Position numbers and translations under genes: made by a program
The notes under the pieces: model-generated
What the model was told of the DNA's origin: nothing
Databases searched by the model: none
What the model saw: only the letters and a program-made list of their open reading frames with translations
In this document: one piece after another, positions 1 to 5,302 of the stretch
How positions within the stretch are numbered: the stretch's first letter is position 1
How the letters are laid out: every line of letters starts with the position of its first letter
Origin: Fimenecus sp045633505
Lineage (GTDB): Bacteria; Bacillota; Clostridia; Oscillospirales; Acutalibacteraceae
DNA: 5,362 nt
Reading direction: 5' to 3'
Assembly (NCBI GenBank): GCA_045633505.1
Contig: JAZQYK010000020.1
Coordinates: 1-5,362 of the forward strand

Positions 1-51
1 ACCGCAAGTTTGCGGTAAATTTTCGGGCAGGCACGGAGACCTGCCCCTACA
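1..51. repeat. Right part of a TGTAGGG-type hairpin element, cut by the window edge
   Basis: Two consecutive hairpins are visible. ACCGCAA (1-7) pairs with TTGCGGT (10-16), and GGGCAGG (25-31) pairs with CCTGCCC (40-46) around an 8-nt loop. The stretch ends in CCCTACA (45-51). Positions 1-36 are identical to 5327-5362. Placed after 5303-5326, the segment completes a 75-bp element that starts TGTAGGG and ends CCCTACA, with three stem-loops. It resembles the dispersed intergenic hairpin elements of clostridial genomes. No coding capacity is seen. Confidence 0.75.
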
Positions 52-99
52 ATCGAGCATATTGGTGATATATAAAATTGCGTCGCAGACCCTTAATTT

Positions 100-129
100 T
101 GCATTCTGCATTTTGCACTTTGCATTCTG
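100..129. repeat. 7-nt tandem repeat, TGCATTC-like, four copies
   Basis: Four back-to-back heptamers are seen: TGCATTC, TGCATTT, TGCACTT, TGCATTC, followed by a further TG. The reading frame across it on the minus strand only gives a repeated Gln-Asn/Lys-Cys peptide and has no support as a gene. It lies in the 253-nt non-coding left flank. Function unknown; slippage or a remnant of a dispersed intergenic repeat are both possible. Confidence 0.7.
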
Positions 130-132
130 TTC

Positions 133-150
133 GACAAACTCAATTTTGTC
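133..150. repeat. GACAAA/TTTGTC hairpin, left-flank copy
   Basis: GACAAA (133-138) and TTTGTC (145-150) form a 6-bp stem with a 6-nt loop. A stronger relative lies at 5163-5182 on the other side of the gene cluster. There is no T-tract directly after it, so it is not an obvious rho-independent terminator on the + strand. Confidence 0.5.
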
Positions 151-170
151 ACCATCTGTTTAAAATAATA

Positions 171-199
171 TTGACTTATGTTAAAAAATGGTATATAAT
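171..199 (+). promoter_or_regulatory. Sigma-A promoter of the first pilin gene
   Basis: The -35 box TTGACT (171-176) is separated by exactly 17 nt from the -10 box TATAAT (194-199). The predicted transcription start is about 206, giving a leader of about 48 nt before the ATG at 254. The boxes are near consensus, so basal transcription should be strong unless the downstream dyad at 210-227 is bound by a regulator. Confidence 0.85.
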
Positions 200-209
200 A
201 CTCTCGTAG

Positions 210-227
210 GGGTACGGAATGTTCCCG
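210..227 (+). promoter_or_regulatory. Shared pilin leader motif, copy 1
   Basis: The sequence GGGTACGGAATGTTCCCG matches 17 of 18 positions at 778-795, upstream of the second pilin gene. It is an imperfect dyad: GGGTAC against GTTCCC with a 5-nt centre and one T-T mismatch. Here it lies just downstream of the predicted transcription start. It could be an operator or a 5'-end mRNA hairpin; the sequence alone does not decide. Confidence 0.6.
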
Positions 228-236
228 AAACCCATT

Positions 237-243
237 AAGGAGG
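237..243 (+). promoter_or_regulatory. Ribosome binding site that fixes the first pilin start
   Basis: AAGGAGG is a near-perfect anti-16S match. It lies 10 nt before the ATG at 254 but only 4 nt before an in-frame TTG at 248. The spacing favours the ATG, and the paralogous second pilin begins with the same residues MRKMMNKKG. Confidence 0.8.
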
Positions 244-253
244 GTTTTTGAAT

Positions 254-682
254 ATGAGAAAAATGATGAACAAAAAGGGTTTTTCACTTGTTGAATTGAT
301 GATTGTCGTTGTTATTATGGGTATTCTTGTTGCTGTGGCAATTCCATTATACAATGCAGTTACAGGTAATGCAGAAGCTAATACCTGCGGCAGTAACCAG
401 CGCTTAATTCGTGGTTCTTTTGCAAACTGGGTTATTATGGATAACAACAACACTGCTTACAAGGTGTTTAAAGACGGTAAAACCTCATTTAACGGAAAAA
501 CTGATACAGATACTGATGTGTTTGAAGAAGATTTCCTTGAGCGATTTGATGACGGTCATTTTCCGGCTTGTCCAGGTAATGATTGTTATTATGTAGTAAC
601 TATTGTTGATGCTACCACACTTTCAGTTGTGTGTTATGATGAAGACGGCAACGTTAACACAAAACACGAAAACAAGGAATAA
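254..682 (+). CDS. Type IV pilin-like protein (prepilin), probable minor or alternative subunit
   Basis: This 142-residue prepilin should be cleaved on the inner side of the membrane by a prepilin peptidase and assembled into a type IV pilus or pseudopilus. It has a short basic class III leader (MRKMMNKKG) with cleavage predicted after Gly9. The mature Phe1 and Glu5 (FSLVE) and a hydrophobic helix to about residue 33 (ending AIPLY) are all canonical. The globular part is acidic, with a TDTDTDV stretch at 83-89 and cysteines at 45, 106, 111 and 127. Cys45, the PACP Cys106 and Cys127 align with the three cysteines of the next gene's product. An in-frame TTG six bases upstream (248) is a poorer start because the ribosome binding site would be too close. 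Codon use is ordinary (AAT and AAC mixed), unlike the neighbour. The exact role is inferred; the family is certain from the N-terminus. Confidence 0.9.
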   Translation: MRKMMNKKGFSLVELMIVVVIMGILVAVAIPLYNAVTGNAEANTCGSNQRLIRGSFANWVIMDNNNTAYKVFKDGKTSFNGKTDTDTDVFEEDFLERFDDGHFPACPGNDCYYVVTIVDATTLSVVCYDEDGNVNTKHENKE

Positions 683-746
683 TTGGTAATAATCGACAAA
701 AAAAGCTACTTTAAATTGTTGAAGTCGCCAAAGTTTAAAAAAAGGC

Positions 747-775
747 TTTACAAATCGATTGACTTGTAGTAATAT
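747..775 (+). promoter_or_regulatory. Probable promoter of the second pilin gene
   Basis: TTTACA (747-752) and TAATAT (770-775) are separated by 17 nt, giving a predicted start near 782 and a leader of about 90 nt. A TTGACT at 759-764 matches the first pilin's -35 box but has no -10 at proper distance. It may be a remnant of an ancestral promoter shared by duplication. Confidence 0.6.
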
Positions 776-777
776 AA

Positions 778-795
778 GGGTACGGAAAGTTCCCG
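778..795 (+). promoter_or_regulatory. Shared pilin leader motif, copy 2
   Basis: GGGTACGGAAAGTTCCCG differs from copy 1 (210-227) at one base in the centre, which leaves the dyad arms intact. It starts 2 nt after the predicted -10 box and so straddles the predicted transcription start, whereas copy 1 starts 10 nt after its -10 box. The rest of the two leaders shows no comparable similarity apart from the ribosome binding site. Confidence 0.6.
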
Positions 796-815
796 TTCAC
801 AAAAACTTGGTATTC

Positions 816-831
816 AGGTCTGGAAAGACCT
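816..831 (+). promoter_or_regulatory. Leader hairpin with GGAA tetraloop
   Basis: AGGTCT (816-821) pairs perfectly with AGACCT (826-831) around GGAA, a GNRA-type loop. It sits in the middle of the predicted untranslated leader of the second pilin. No U-tract follows, so it is not a terminator. A role in mRNA stability is plausible but inferred. Confidence 0.5.
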
Positions 832-871
832 TAATATAAAAAATATTCTTTAATTAAAGGAGAAAAATATT

Positions 872-1282
872 ATGAGAAAAATGATGAACAAAAAAGGCTT
901 CTCACTCGTTGAGCTTATGATTGTTGTTGTTATCATGGGTATCCTTATTGCAGTTGCTATTCCACTTTACGGTGCAATCACAGCTAACGCAAACAACAAG
1001 ACATGTGCTACAAACATTGAGACAATCAAGACAGCAGCAGCTAACTACTATGCATCTTATGACCAGGACAAAATTGACCTTAACGGTCTTAAGTCAATGA
1101 TGGATGACGGTGCAGTTCCTGTTTGCCCACTTGGCGGTACATACGGTATTGCTATCAACGAAAAGGGCGGCGCTGAAGTTTACTGTGCAAACACAGAAGA
1201 TGACCACGCTCCAGACGGAAACGGCGTTGCAGCTGACATCACAGGTGACGACATTCTTCAGACAGCAGCAGCTGGCGCATAA
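872..1282 (+). CDS. Type IV pilin-like protein (prepilin), probable major subunit
   Basis: This 136-residue prepilin has the same leader as the upstream paralogue (MRKMMNKKG, cleavage after Gly9), mature Phe1 and Glu5, and a hydrophobic helix through about residue 33. The mature protein would be 127 residues, small for a type IV pilin. Cysteines at 45, 85 (PVCP) and 105 (VYC) match three of the four in the paralogue. The C-terminus is short, acidic and then Ala/Gly rich (TAAAGA). The start is supported by AAAGGAG 9 nt upstream, and the gene ends with tandem TAA TAG stops. All Asn codons are AAC, and AAG, GAC, ATC and CTT are frequent, as in very highly expressed genes. With its own promoter and a strong terminator right after it, it is the better candidate for the main pilus subunit. 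That ranking is inferred from codon use. Confidence 0.92.
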   Translation: MRKMMNKKGFSLVELMIVVVIMGILIAVAIPLYGAITANANNKTCATNIETIKTAAANYYASYDQDKIDLNGLKSMMDDGAVPVCPLGGTYGIAINEKGGAEVYCANTEDDHAPDGNGVAADITGDDILQTAAAGA

Positions 1283-1310
1283 TAGTTAATAGTTTAATTA
1301 TTACATAGAG

Positions 1311-1336
1311 GCGAGGGGATTACCCCTCGCTTTTTT
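1311..1336 (+). terminator. Rho-independent terminator after the second pilin
   Basis: GCGAGGGG (1311-1318) pairs perfectly with CCCTCGC preceded by C (1323-1330) around an ATTA loop and is followed at once by six Ts. It closes the pilin transcription unit 28 nt after the stop codon and separates it from the next promoter. Confidence 0.95.
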
Positions 1337-1337
1337 A

Positions 1338-1366
1338 TTGACCTTTATACATATTTGTAGTAGAAT
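1338..1366 (+). promoter_or_regulatory. Sigma-A promoter of the YfhO-prepilin peptidase unit
   Basis: TTGACC (1338-1343) and TAGAAT (1361-1366) are separated by 17 nt. The predicted transcription start is about 1373, only a few bases before the hairpin repeat at 1376. The promoter follows directly on the pilin terminator, so the two units are likely transcribed separately. Confidence 0.8.
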
Positions 1367-1375
1367 ATATTCAAT

Positions 1376-1448
1376 ACCTCCCATAAACTCGGGAGGTTGG
1401 AATCCCACCACCATCTTCGATGGTCCCCCTCCCATAAACTCGGGAGGT
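1376..1448 (+). repeat. 73-bp three-hairpin repeat forming the mRNA leader
   Basis: Two 22-nt units (1376-1397 and 1427-1448) are identical except for their first base. Each is a hairpin, CCTCCC-ATAAACTC-GGGAGG with an A-T pair added in the first. Between them ACCATC (1410-1415) pairs with GATGGT (1419-1424). The block fills nearly all of the predicted leader between the transcription start near 1373 and the start codon at 1457. Minus-strand frames through it only translate the repeat (PPEFMGG twice) and are not genes. It looks like a dispersed intergenic element that has been captured as a leader. Confidence 0.85.
1442..1448 (+). promoter_or_regulatory. Ribosome binding site inside the repeat hairpin
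   Basis: GGGAGGT is a strong Shine-Dalgarno match 8 nt before the GTG at 1457. The same bases are the 3' arm of the second repeat hairpin, paired with CCTCCC at 1428-1433. If the hairpin forms, the site would be hidden from ribosomes. A weaker AGGA at 1465-1468 serves the alternative ATG at 1475. Confidence 0.6.
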
Positions 1449-1456
1449 AATATATA

Positions 1457-4291
1457 GTGAAAGCAGGATTTTTTATGAAAACGAAGAAGCAAATACCATT
1501 TATTTGGTTAGGACCTATAATCACCCTTGGCATAATGCTTGCGCTTTATGCGATGGGAGGTATTTATCCATTCGGTACAGCCTCAACAGCATTTTCTGAC
1601 GGTATAGCTCAATACGTTCCTTTTCTTTCAGAGTTATCAAGAAAAATTTCTGATGGTGGGTCATTGCTTTATTCCTGGACTATGGGTAATGGTACTAATT
1701 TTTGGGTTAATATAGGCTATTATCTTGCAAGTCCGTTGAATATTATTGCCCTTTTCTTTGAATCGGATAGTATGGATAATGCATTCGCGCTTATTACACT
1801 TATTAAACCGACACTTTTGGCATTAACTTTTGGCCTTTTCTTAAAGCATACATATAAAAAGAATGATTTATCACTTGCAATTTTCTCTATTCTCTGGGCA
1901 ATGTCAGGCTTTATGATAGGCGGAATTTATATTACGTCCTGGTTTGATGCAATAATTTATTTTCCGCTTGTAATAATGGGACTTAAAAAGATGATGGACG
2001 GCGGTAGCGCTTGGGTATATGCGCTGTTTTTAGGTCTTACGATTGCCTCTAACTTCTATATTGGCTGGATGACCTGTATTTTCTGTGTAATTTACTTTGT
2101 ATATTGCATTGTTTCTGATGACAGTGTGGTGTATGAAGGTAAGGTTACAGAAGAGCAACAAGACGAAGAAACTGAAAGCGTAAACATTTTTGCAGTATTT
2201 AAAAATTCATATTTGCTTGGCAGTATGTTTAAATTCGCACTTTCTTCACTTCTTGCAGGCGGAATTTCTGCAATAATGACTCTTCCAATGGTATCAGCTT
2301 TACACGAAACGGGAAAAGGAACGGTAACGAACACCACGTTTAATTTTGGTGGTGATGCGATTTGGGGACTTTTGGCATCGCATATTTTCCCTTTTAAAAA
2401 CAACTACACGACGCTGACGACGCTTGAGTGTATTTTCTCATTTGCGGGAGTTGTAACAACAATTTTGGCAGTTGCATATTTCTTTGCAAAAGGAATTTCG
2501 CTTCGCAAGAAAATCGGCAATCTTTTCATATTGGCAATTCTTTGGATTTCAATAATTTTCCACGATATTTATTTTATATGGCACGGATTTGGCGAGCCGG
2601 CAGGTCTTATGTACCGTTTTGCATTCATTTATAGTTTTGCGCTTCTTAAAATTGCTTATGAGGCATTTTGTGAAATTGAGAAAATTAAATGGTACGGTAT
2701 CGTTGCAGGTGGTGCATTTGCAGGACTTTGCACGATGGGTATATATTTTAATGATATATTCAACTACTATTTCTTCTCTGTCAAACTTGTTGTCACTCTT
2801 GCAATTTTCATTGTAGTATTTGCTTTGCTTTTACTTATCCTATCTAAACAGGTGAAAGCAAAAATGCTGATTACAACAATACTCGTTGGATGCGTCGTTA
2901 TTGAAACATTGACGTTTAATTATAATAATCTCAACACTCTTGAGTTGAAGACTAATTTAAGTGAGACTGCAATAGTGAACGAGTTGACAACTGATATTGA
3001 CGACAGTAAAACCGTATATTTTGCAAGCAAAAATCAAGAATACGACGATATGCTGATGTATGCCGCAATTTTTGGATACAGAGGACTTGAGAATTATTCT
3101 TCGGTTTCCGATTACCATTTTGCACTTACCGTAACTGATTTCGGCACATACGGTAACCGTATGAATATGCAGAACGGCGCAAACGAGCAAACACCTGTAT
3201 TCAATATGTTCTTTCCGATTAGCTACTATATTGATGGCACGGGACATTTAAGCGAGAGCTTTTTCAGAGAAAAAATTACTGAAAAAGACGGTTACACTCT
3301 TTTTAAGAACAACTACACAATGCCGTTTATGTACACCGCAAGCTATGATATTGCAGAGTGGGACCCTTATGAATTCCCGATTGTGCTTGACAATCTTAAC
3401 GAAGCAACTAAATGCTTGACAGGTATTGATGAAAATATTGCGGTTTATAACGAACCACAGAATTTTGTGTATGAAAACTGCACTCATATTTCTTACTTAG
3501 ACCGTGTAAATGCAAATCATTCTGAAACAGAAGAAGAAACCCATGACCACGAACACGACCACGGTGATAACACGGAAAGCATAAACTCATATTATGAATT
3601 CCTTGAAAAACGGATGTGTGGCTATTCATATACTATTACTGATATGACTCAACCTGCTTACGTGACTTTTGATTCAGTTGCTGAAGCTGACGGTATGATG
3701 TATTTATATGTTGATACAAGTGAGTTTACTGATTTAACGGTTACGTTAAACGGCAAAACACTTAAATATGATTTATATGGTGTAAGAGATAATACTACTT
3801 ATGAGTTGGGTGAAGTAAAGAAAGGTGATATTGCCACAATCACCATTGGCGGCTATCGCGAAAACGGTTTTGAAGGTGACGAAATCTACGTTCTTGAAAA
3901 CGGTTTCTTCACAACAATTTCTTACACAGTTGATAAAGAAAAGTTTGAAAATGCCTATAACACACTTGACGCTATGAGTGATACCGAGCTTCTTGAATTT
4001 GAAGATACTTACGTTAAGGCAAAGGTAACAAGCTATACTGACGGTGCACTCTATATTCCAATCTCTTATGATGCAGGTTGGACAATTCTTATTGATGGCA
4101 AAGAAATGCCGTTATATGAGCACGAAAGCCATATTCTTATGACGGGTATTTCAGCGGGTGAGCATATTGTTGAAATGAAATATACACCTGTTGGTTTTGT
4201 GCCGGGTGCGATAATTACAGGTGTCAGCCTTGCAATTCTTATTGCCTGGGCAGTAATTGCAACAAAGCGCTACAAGAAGGAAGAGGAATAA
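1457..4291 (+). CDS. YfhO-family membrane protein, GT-C-like glycosyltransferase candidate
   Basis: This 944-residue multi-pass membrane protein has family hallmarks: YPFG and SDGIAQY at 37-53, YSWTMGNGTNFW with YYLASPLN at 72-95, SNFYIGW at 198-204, and EPAGLMYRFAF at 380-390. About a dozen membrane segments run to roughly residue 485. An extracytoplasmic domain (about 490-910) ends in the typical YDAGWTILIDGK and AGEHIVEMKYTPVGF stretches, then a last membrane helix (914-935) and a charged tail. B. subtilis YfhO and Listeria GtlB, from the same family, add sugars to lipoteichoic acid outside the cell from undecaprenyl-phosphate-linked donors. The substrate here is unknown. Oddities are an acidic loop at 227-241 and a His/Asp/Glu-rich insert at 690-704. 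GTG 1457 has the best ribosome binding site; ATG 1475 (938 residues) is a serious alternative. The prepilin peptidase follows after 3 nt. Confidence 0.88.
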   Translation: MKAGFFMKTKKQIPFIWLGPIITLGIMLALYAMGGIYPFGTASTAFSDGIAQYVPFLSELSRKISDGGSLLYSWTMGNGTNFWVNIGYYLASPLNIIALFFESDSMDNAFALITLIKPTLLALTFGLFLKHTYKKNDLSLAIFSILWAMSGFMIGGIYITSWFDAIIYFPLVIMGLKKMMDGGSAWVYALFLGLTIASNFYIGWMTCIFCVIYFVYCIVSDDSVVYEGKVTEEQQDEETESVNIFAVFKNSYLLGSMFKFALSSLLAGGISAIMTLPMVSALHETGKGTVTNTTFNFGGDAIWGLLASHIFPFKNNYTTLTTLECIFSFAGVVTTILAVAYFFAKGISLRKKIGNLFILAILWISIIFHDIYFIWHGFGEPAGLMYRFAFIYSFALLKIAYEAFCEIEKIKWYGIVAGGAFAGLCTMGIYFNDIFNYYFFSVKLVVTLAIFIVVFALLLLILSKQVKAKMLITTILVGCVVIETLTFNYNNLNTLELKTNLSETAIVNELTTDIDDSKTVYFASKNQEYDDMLMYAAIFGYRGLENYSSVSDYHFALTVTDFGTYGNRMNMQNGANEQTPVFNMFFPISYYIDGTGHLSESFFREKITEKDGYTLFKNNYTMPFMYTASYDIAEWDPYEFPIVLDNLNEATKCLTGIDENIAVYNEPQNFVYENCTHISYLDRVNANHSETEEETHDHEHDHGDNTESINSYYEFLEKRMCGYSYTITDMTQPAYVTFDSVAEADGMMYLYVDTSEFTDLTVTLNGKTLKYDLYGVRDNTTYELGEVKKGDIATITIGGYRENGFEGDEIYVLENGFFTTISYTVDKEKFENAYNTLDAMSDTELLEFEDTYVKAKVTSYTDGALYIPISYDAGWTILIDGKEMPLYEHESHILMTGISAGEHIVEMKYTPVGFVPGAIITGVSLAILIAWAVIATKRYKKEEE

Positions 4292-4294
4292 TTT

Positions 4295-5122
4295 ATGGAT
4301 TACTTACTTATACCAAAACTTTTTATTATGTTTTTCGTATTCCTGATGGGTATTTGTATTGGCAGTTTTTTGAACGTGCTGATTTACAGATTGCCAAAGG
4401 GCGAGAACGTTACAACTACTAACAGCCATTGTATGAGCTGCAATCACAGACTTTATCCAAAGGATTTATTCCCACTTTTCAGTTGGATTTTCCTTGGTGG
4501 CAAATGTCGTTATTGCAAGGCAAAAATTTCAGTTCAATATCCAATCGTTGAAGCAATTAACGGAATTATGTATTCCCTCATATTCTGGTTTATCTGTGAC
4601 GCAACACCAAGTCTTGCGCTTGTTGGTTATTGTGTAGCATTTTCGGCATTACTTGTAACCACTGTTATTGACTGGCGCACGATGGAGATTCCAGACTCAA
4701 TGTGGATTACTATTTTAGTCGGCGGTGTATTCACTTATATCGATGAGTTAATCGCAGAAGGCTTTGACCTGCATTGTCTCTTGGAAAGAGTTATAGGTTT
4801 CTTTGCGGCAAGCGGCGTGCTGTTCATACTTGCGGCAATTACAAAAGGCGGAATGGGCGGCGGTGACATCAAGCTGATGGCTGCCTGCGGCTTTATGCTT
4901 GGCTGGAAGGTTGTTCTTCTTTCACTGGTTTTAGGCGGTGTGATTGGCACTCTTTATCTTATCTTTATGGCGATTAAGAACAAGGGTAAAGTGCCAAGAA
5001 AGGTTCCGTTTGCACCTCATTTATCCCTTGCGGTTGTGATTTGTATGTTCTTTGGAGTGGAACTTATAAATTGGTATTTAGCACTTTGCGGAATAACCGT
5101 CGGTCATAATCACGTACATTAA
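4295..5122 (+). CDS. pilD: Prepilin peptidase / N-methyltransferase (type IV leader peptidase)
   Basis: This 275-residue membrane aspartyl protease removes the leader of type IV prepilins at Gly/Phe and methylates the new N-terminus. The N-terminal domain (about 10-95) contains GSFLNVLIYRLP and two CxxC pairs (Cys46/Cys49, Cys71/Cys74), the zinc-binding region of bifunctional enzymes. The catalytic aspartates are Asp126 in VIDWRTMEIPD and Asp191 in the GxGD motif MGGGDIKL. The late PFAPHLSLA stretch also fits the family, and the length is usual for full-size enzymes. No key residue is missing. The ribosome binding site AGAGGA lies inside the end of the preceding gene, whose stop is 3 nt upstream, so translation is probably coupled. 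Its natural substrates in this locus are the two pilins at 254 and 872. The last residues (GHNHVH) are histidine-rich, of unknown meaning. Confidence 0.95.
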   Translation: MDYLLIPKLFIMFFVFLMGICIGSFLNVLIYRLPKGENVTTTNSHCMSCNHRLYPKDLFPLFSWIFLGGKCRYCKAKISVQYPIVEAINGIMYSLIFWFICDATPSLALVGYCVAFSALLVTTVIDWRTMEIPDSMWITILVGGVFTYIDELIAEGFDLHCLLERVIGFFAASGVLFILAAITKGGMGGGDIKLMAACGFMLGWKVVLLSLVLGGVIGTLYLIFMAIKNKGKVPRKVPFAPHLSLAVVICMFFGVELINWYLALCGITVGHNHVH

Positions 5123-5132
5123 AATATAAAAA

Positions 5133-5158
5133 GCGGTGAGAATTTCTCACCGCCTTTT
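5133..5158 (+). terminator. Rho-independent terminator after the prepilin peptidase
   Basis: GCGGTGAGA (5133-5141) pairs perfectly with TCTCACCGC (5145-5153) around a 3-nt loop, followed by C and TTTT. A run of As just upstream (5121-5132) would also give a U-tract on the opposite strand, so it may work in both directions. It starts 10 nt after the stop codon. Confidence 0.93.
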
Positions 5159-5162
5159 GTTG

Positions 5163-5182
5163 CGACAAATTTGAATTTGTCG
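5163..5182. repeat. CGACAAAT hairpin, right-flank copy
   Basis: CGACAAAT (5163-5170) pairs perfectly with ATTTGTCG (5175-5182) around TTGA. It is a stronger version of the GACAAA hairpin at 133-150. It lies just after the terminator and is not followed by a T-tract of terminator quality. Confidence 0.55.
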
Positions 5183-5205
5183 GGATGTTTTATATACACA
5201 TTTTA

Positions 5206-5282
5206 TGTAGGGGCTGGCGTCCCCGACAGCCCGAAATAAGTAACAGCAAAACCTACGGGTCGTCGAGACGCCGACCCCTACA
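5206..5282. repeat. Complete 77-bp TGTAGGGG...CCCCTACA hairpin element
   Basis: The ends are perfect 8-bp inverted repeats (TGTAGGGG and CCCCTACA), and GGCGTC near the left end recurs inverted as GACGCC near the right end. Each arm also folds on itself: GGGCTG (5211-5216) with CAGCCC (5227-5232), and GGGTCG (5257-5262) with CGACCC (5272-5277). No protein is encoded. The organisation matches the element at the window edges, though the centre differs. It is best described as a small dispersed intergenic element, possibly a MITE-like or REP-like sequence. Confidence 0.8.
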
Positions 5283-5302
5283 ATGCACTAATTGCGTTGT
5301 TC

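Larger units (their letters stand above)
683..871 (+). other. Intergenic region between the pilin genes
   Basis: This 189-nt spacer holds no open frame of note and no convincing terminator: only a loose TTTAAA pairing (710-715 with 734-739) follows the stop. Read-through from the first pilin into the second is therefore possible. The second half carries a separate promoter, the shared leader motif and a small hairpin, described separately. Confidence 0.6.

Noticed and set aside
248..253. TTG start giving a two-residue longer first pilin
   Set aside because: It is only 4 nt from the AAGGAGG site, while the ATG at 254 has good spacing and matches the paralogue's N-terminus.
200..253. Cyclic-di-GMP or other riboswitch before the pilins
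   Set aside because: The leaders are too short or lack the conserved aptamer segments I know; only the 18-nt dyad and small hairpins are present.
93..287. Minus-strand open frame over the left flank
   Set aside because: Its start has no support, and it crosses the heptamer repeat, the GACAAA hairpin and the first pilin promoter and ribosome binding site.
1376..1448. Two 22-nt repeats separated by 29 nt, resembling a minimal CRISPR array
   Set aside because: There are only two copies, each a complete hairpin, the supposed spacer is itself a hairpin, and no cas gene is nearby. A leader repeat fits better.
1301..1533. Two overlapping minus-strand open frames through the terminator and repeat
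   Set aside because: They translate the repeat units and the terminator, overlap the 5' end of the YfhO-like gene and have no proper ribosome binding site.
2092..2403. Antisense open frame of 103 codons inside the YfhO-like gene
   Set aside because: It is a frame shadow of a clearly coding region, with no ribosome binding site or recognisable domain.
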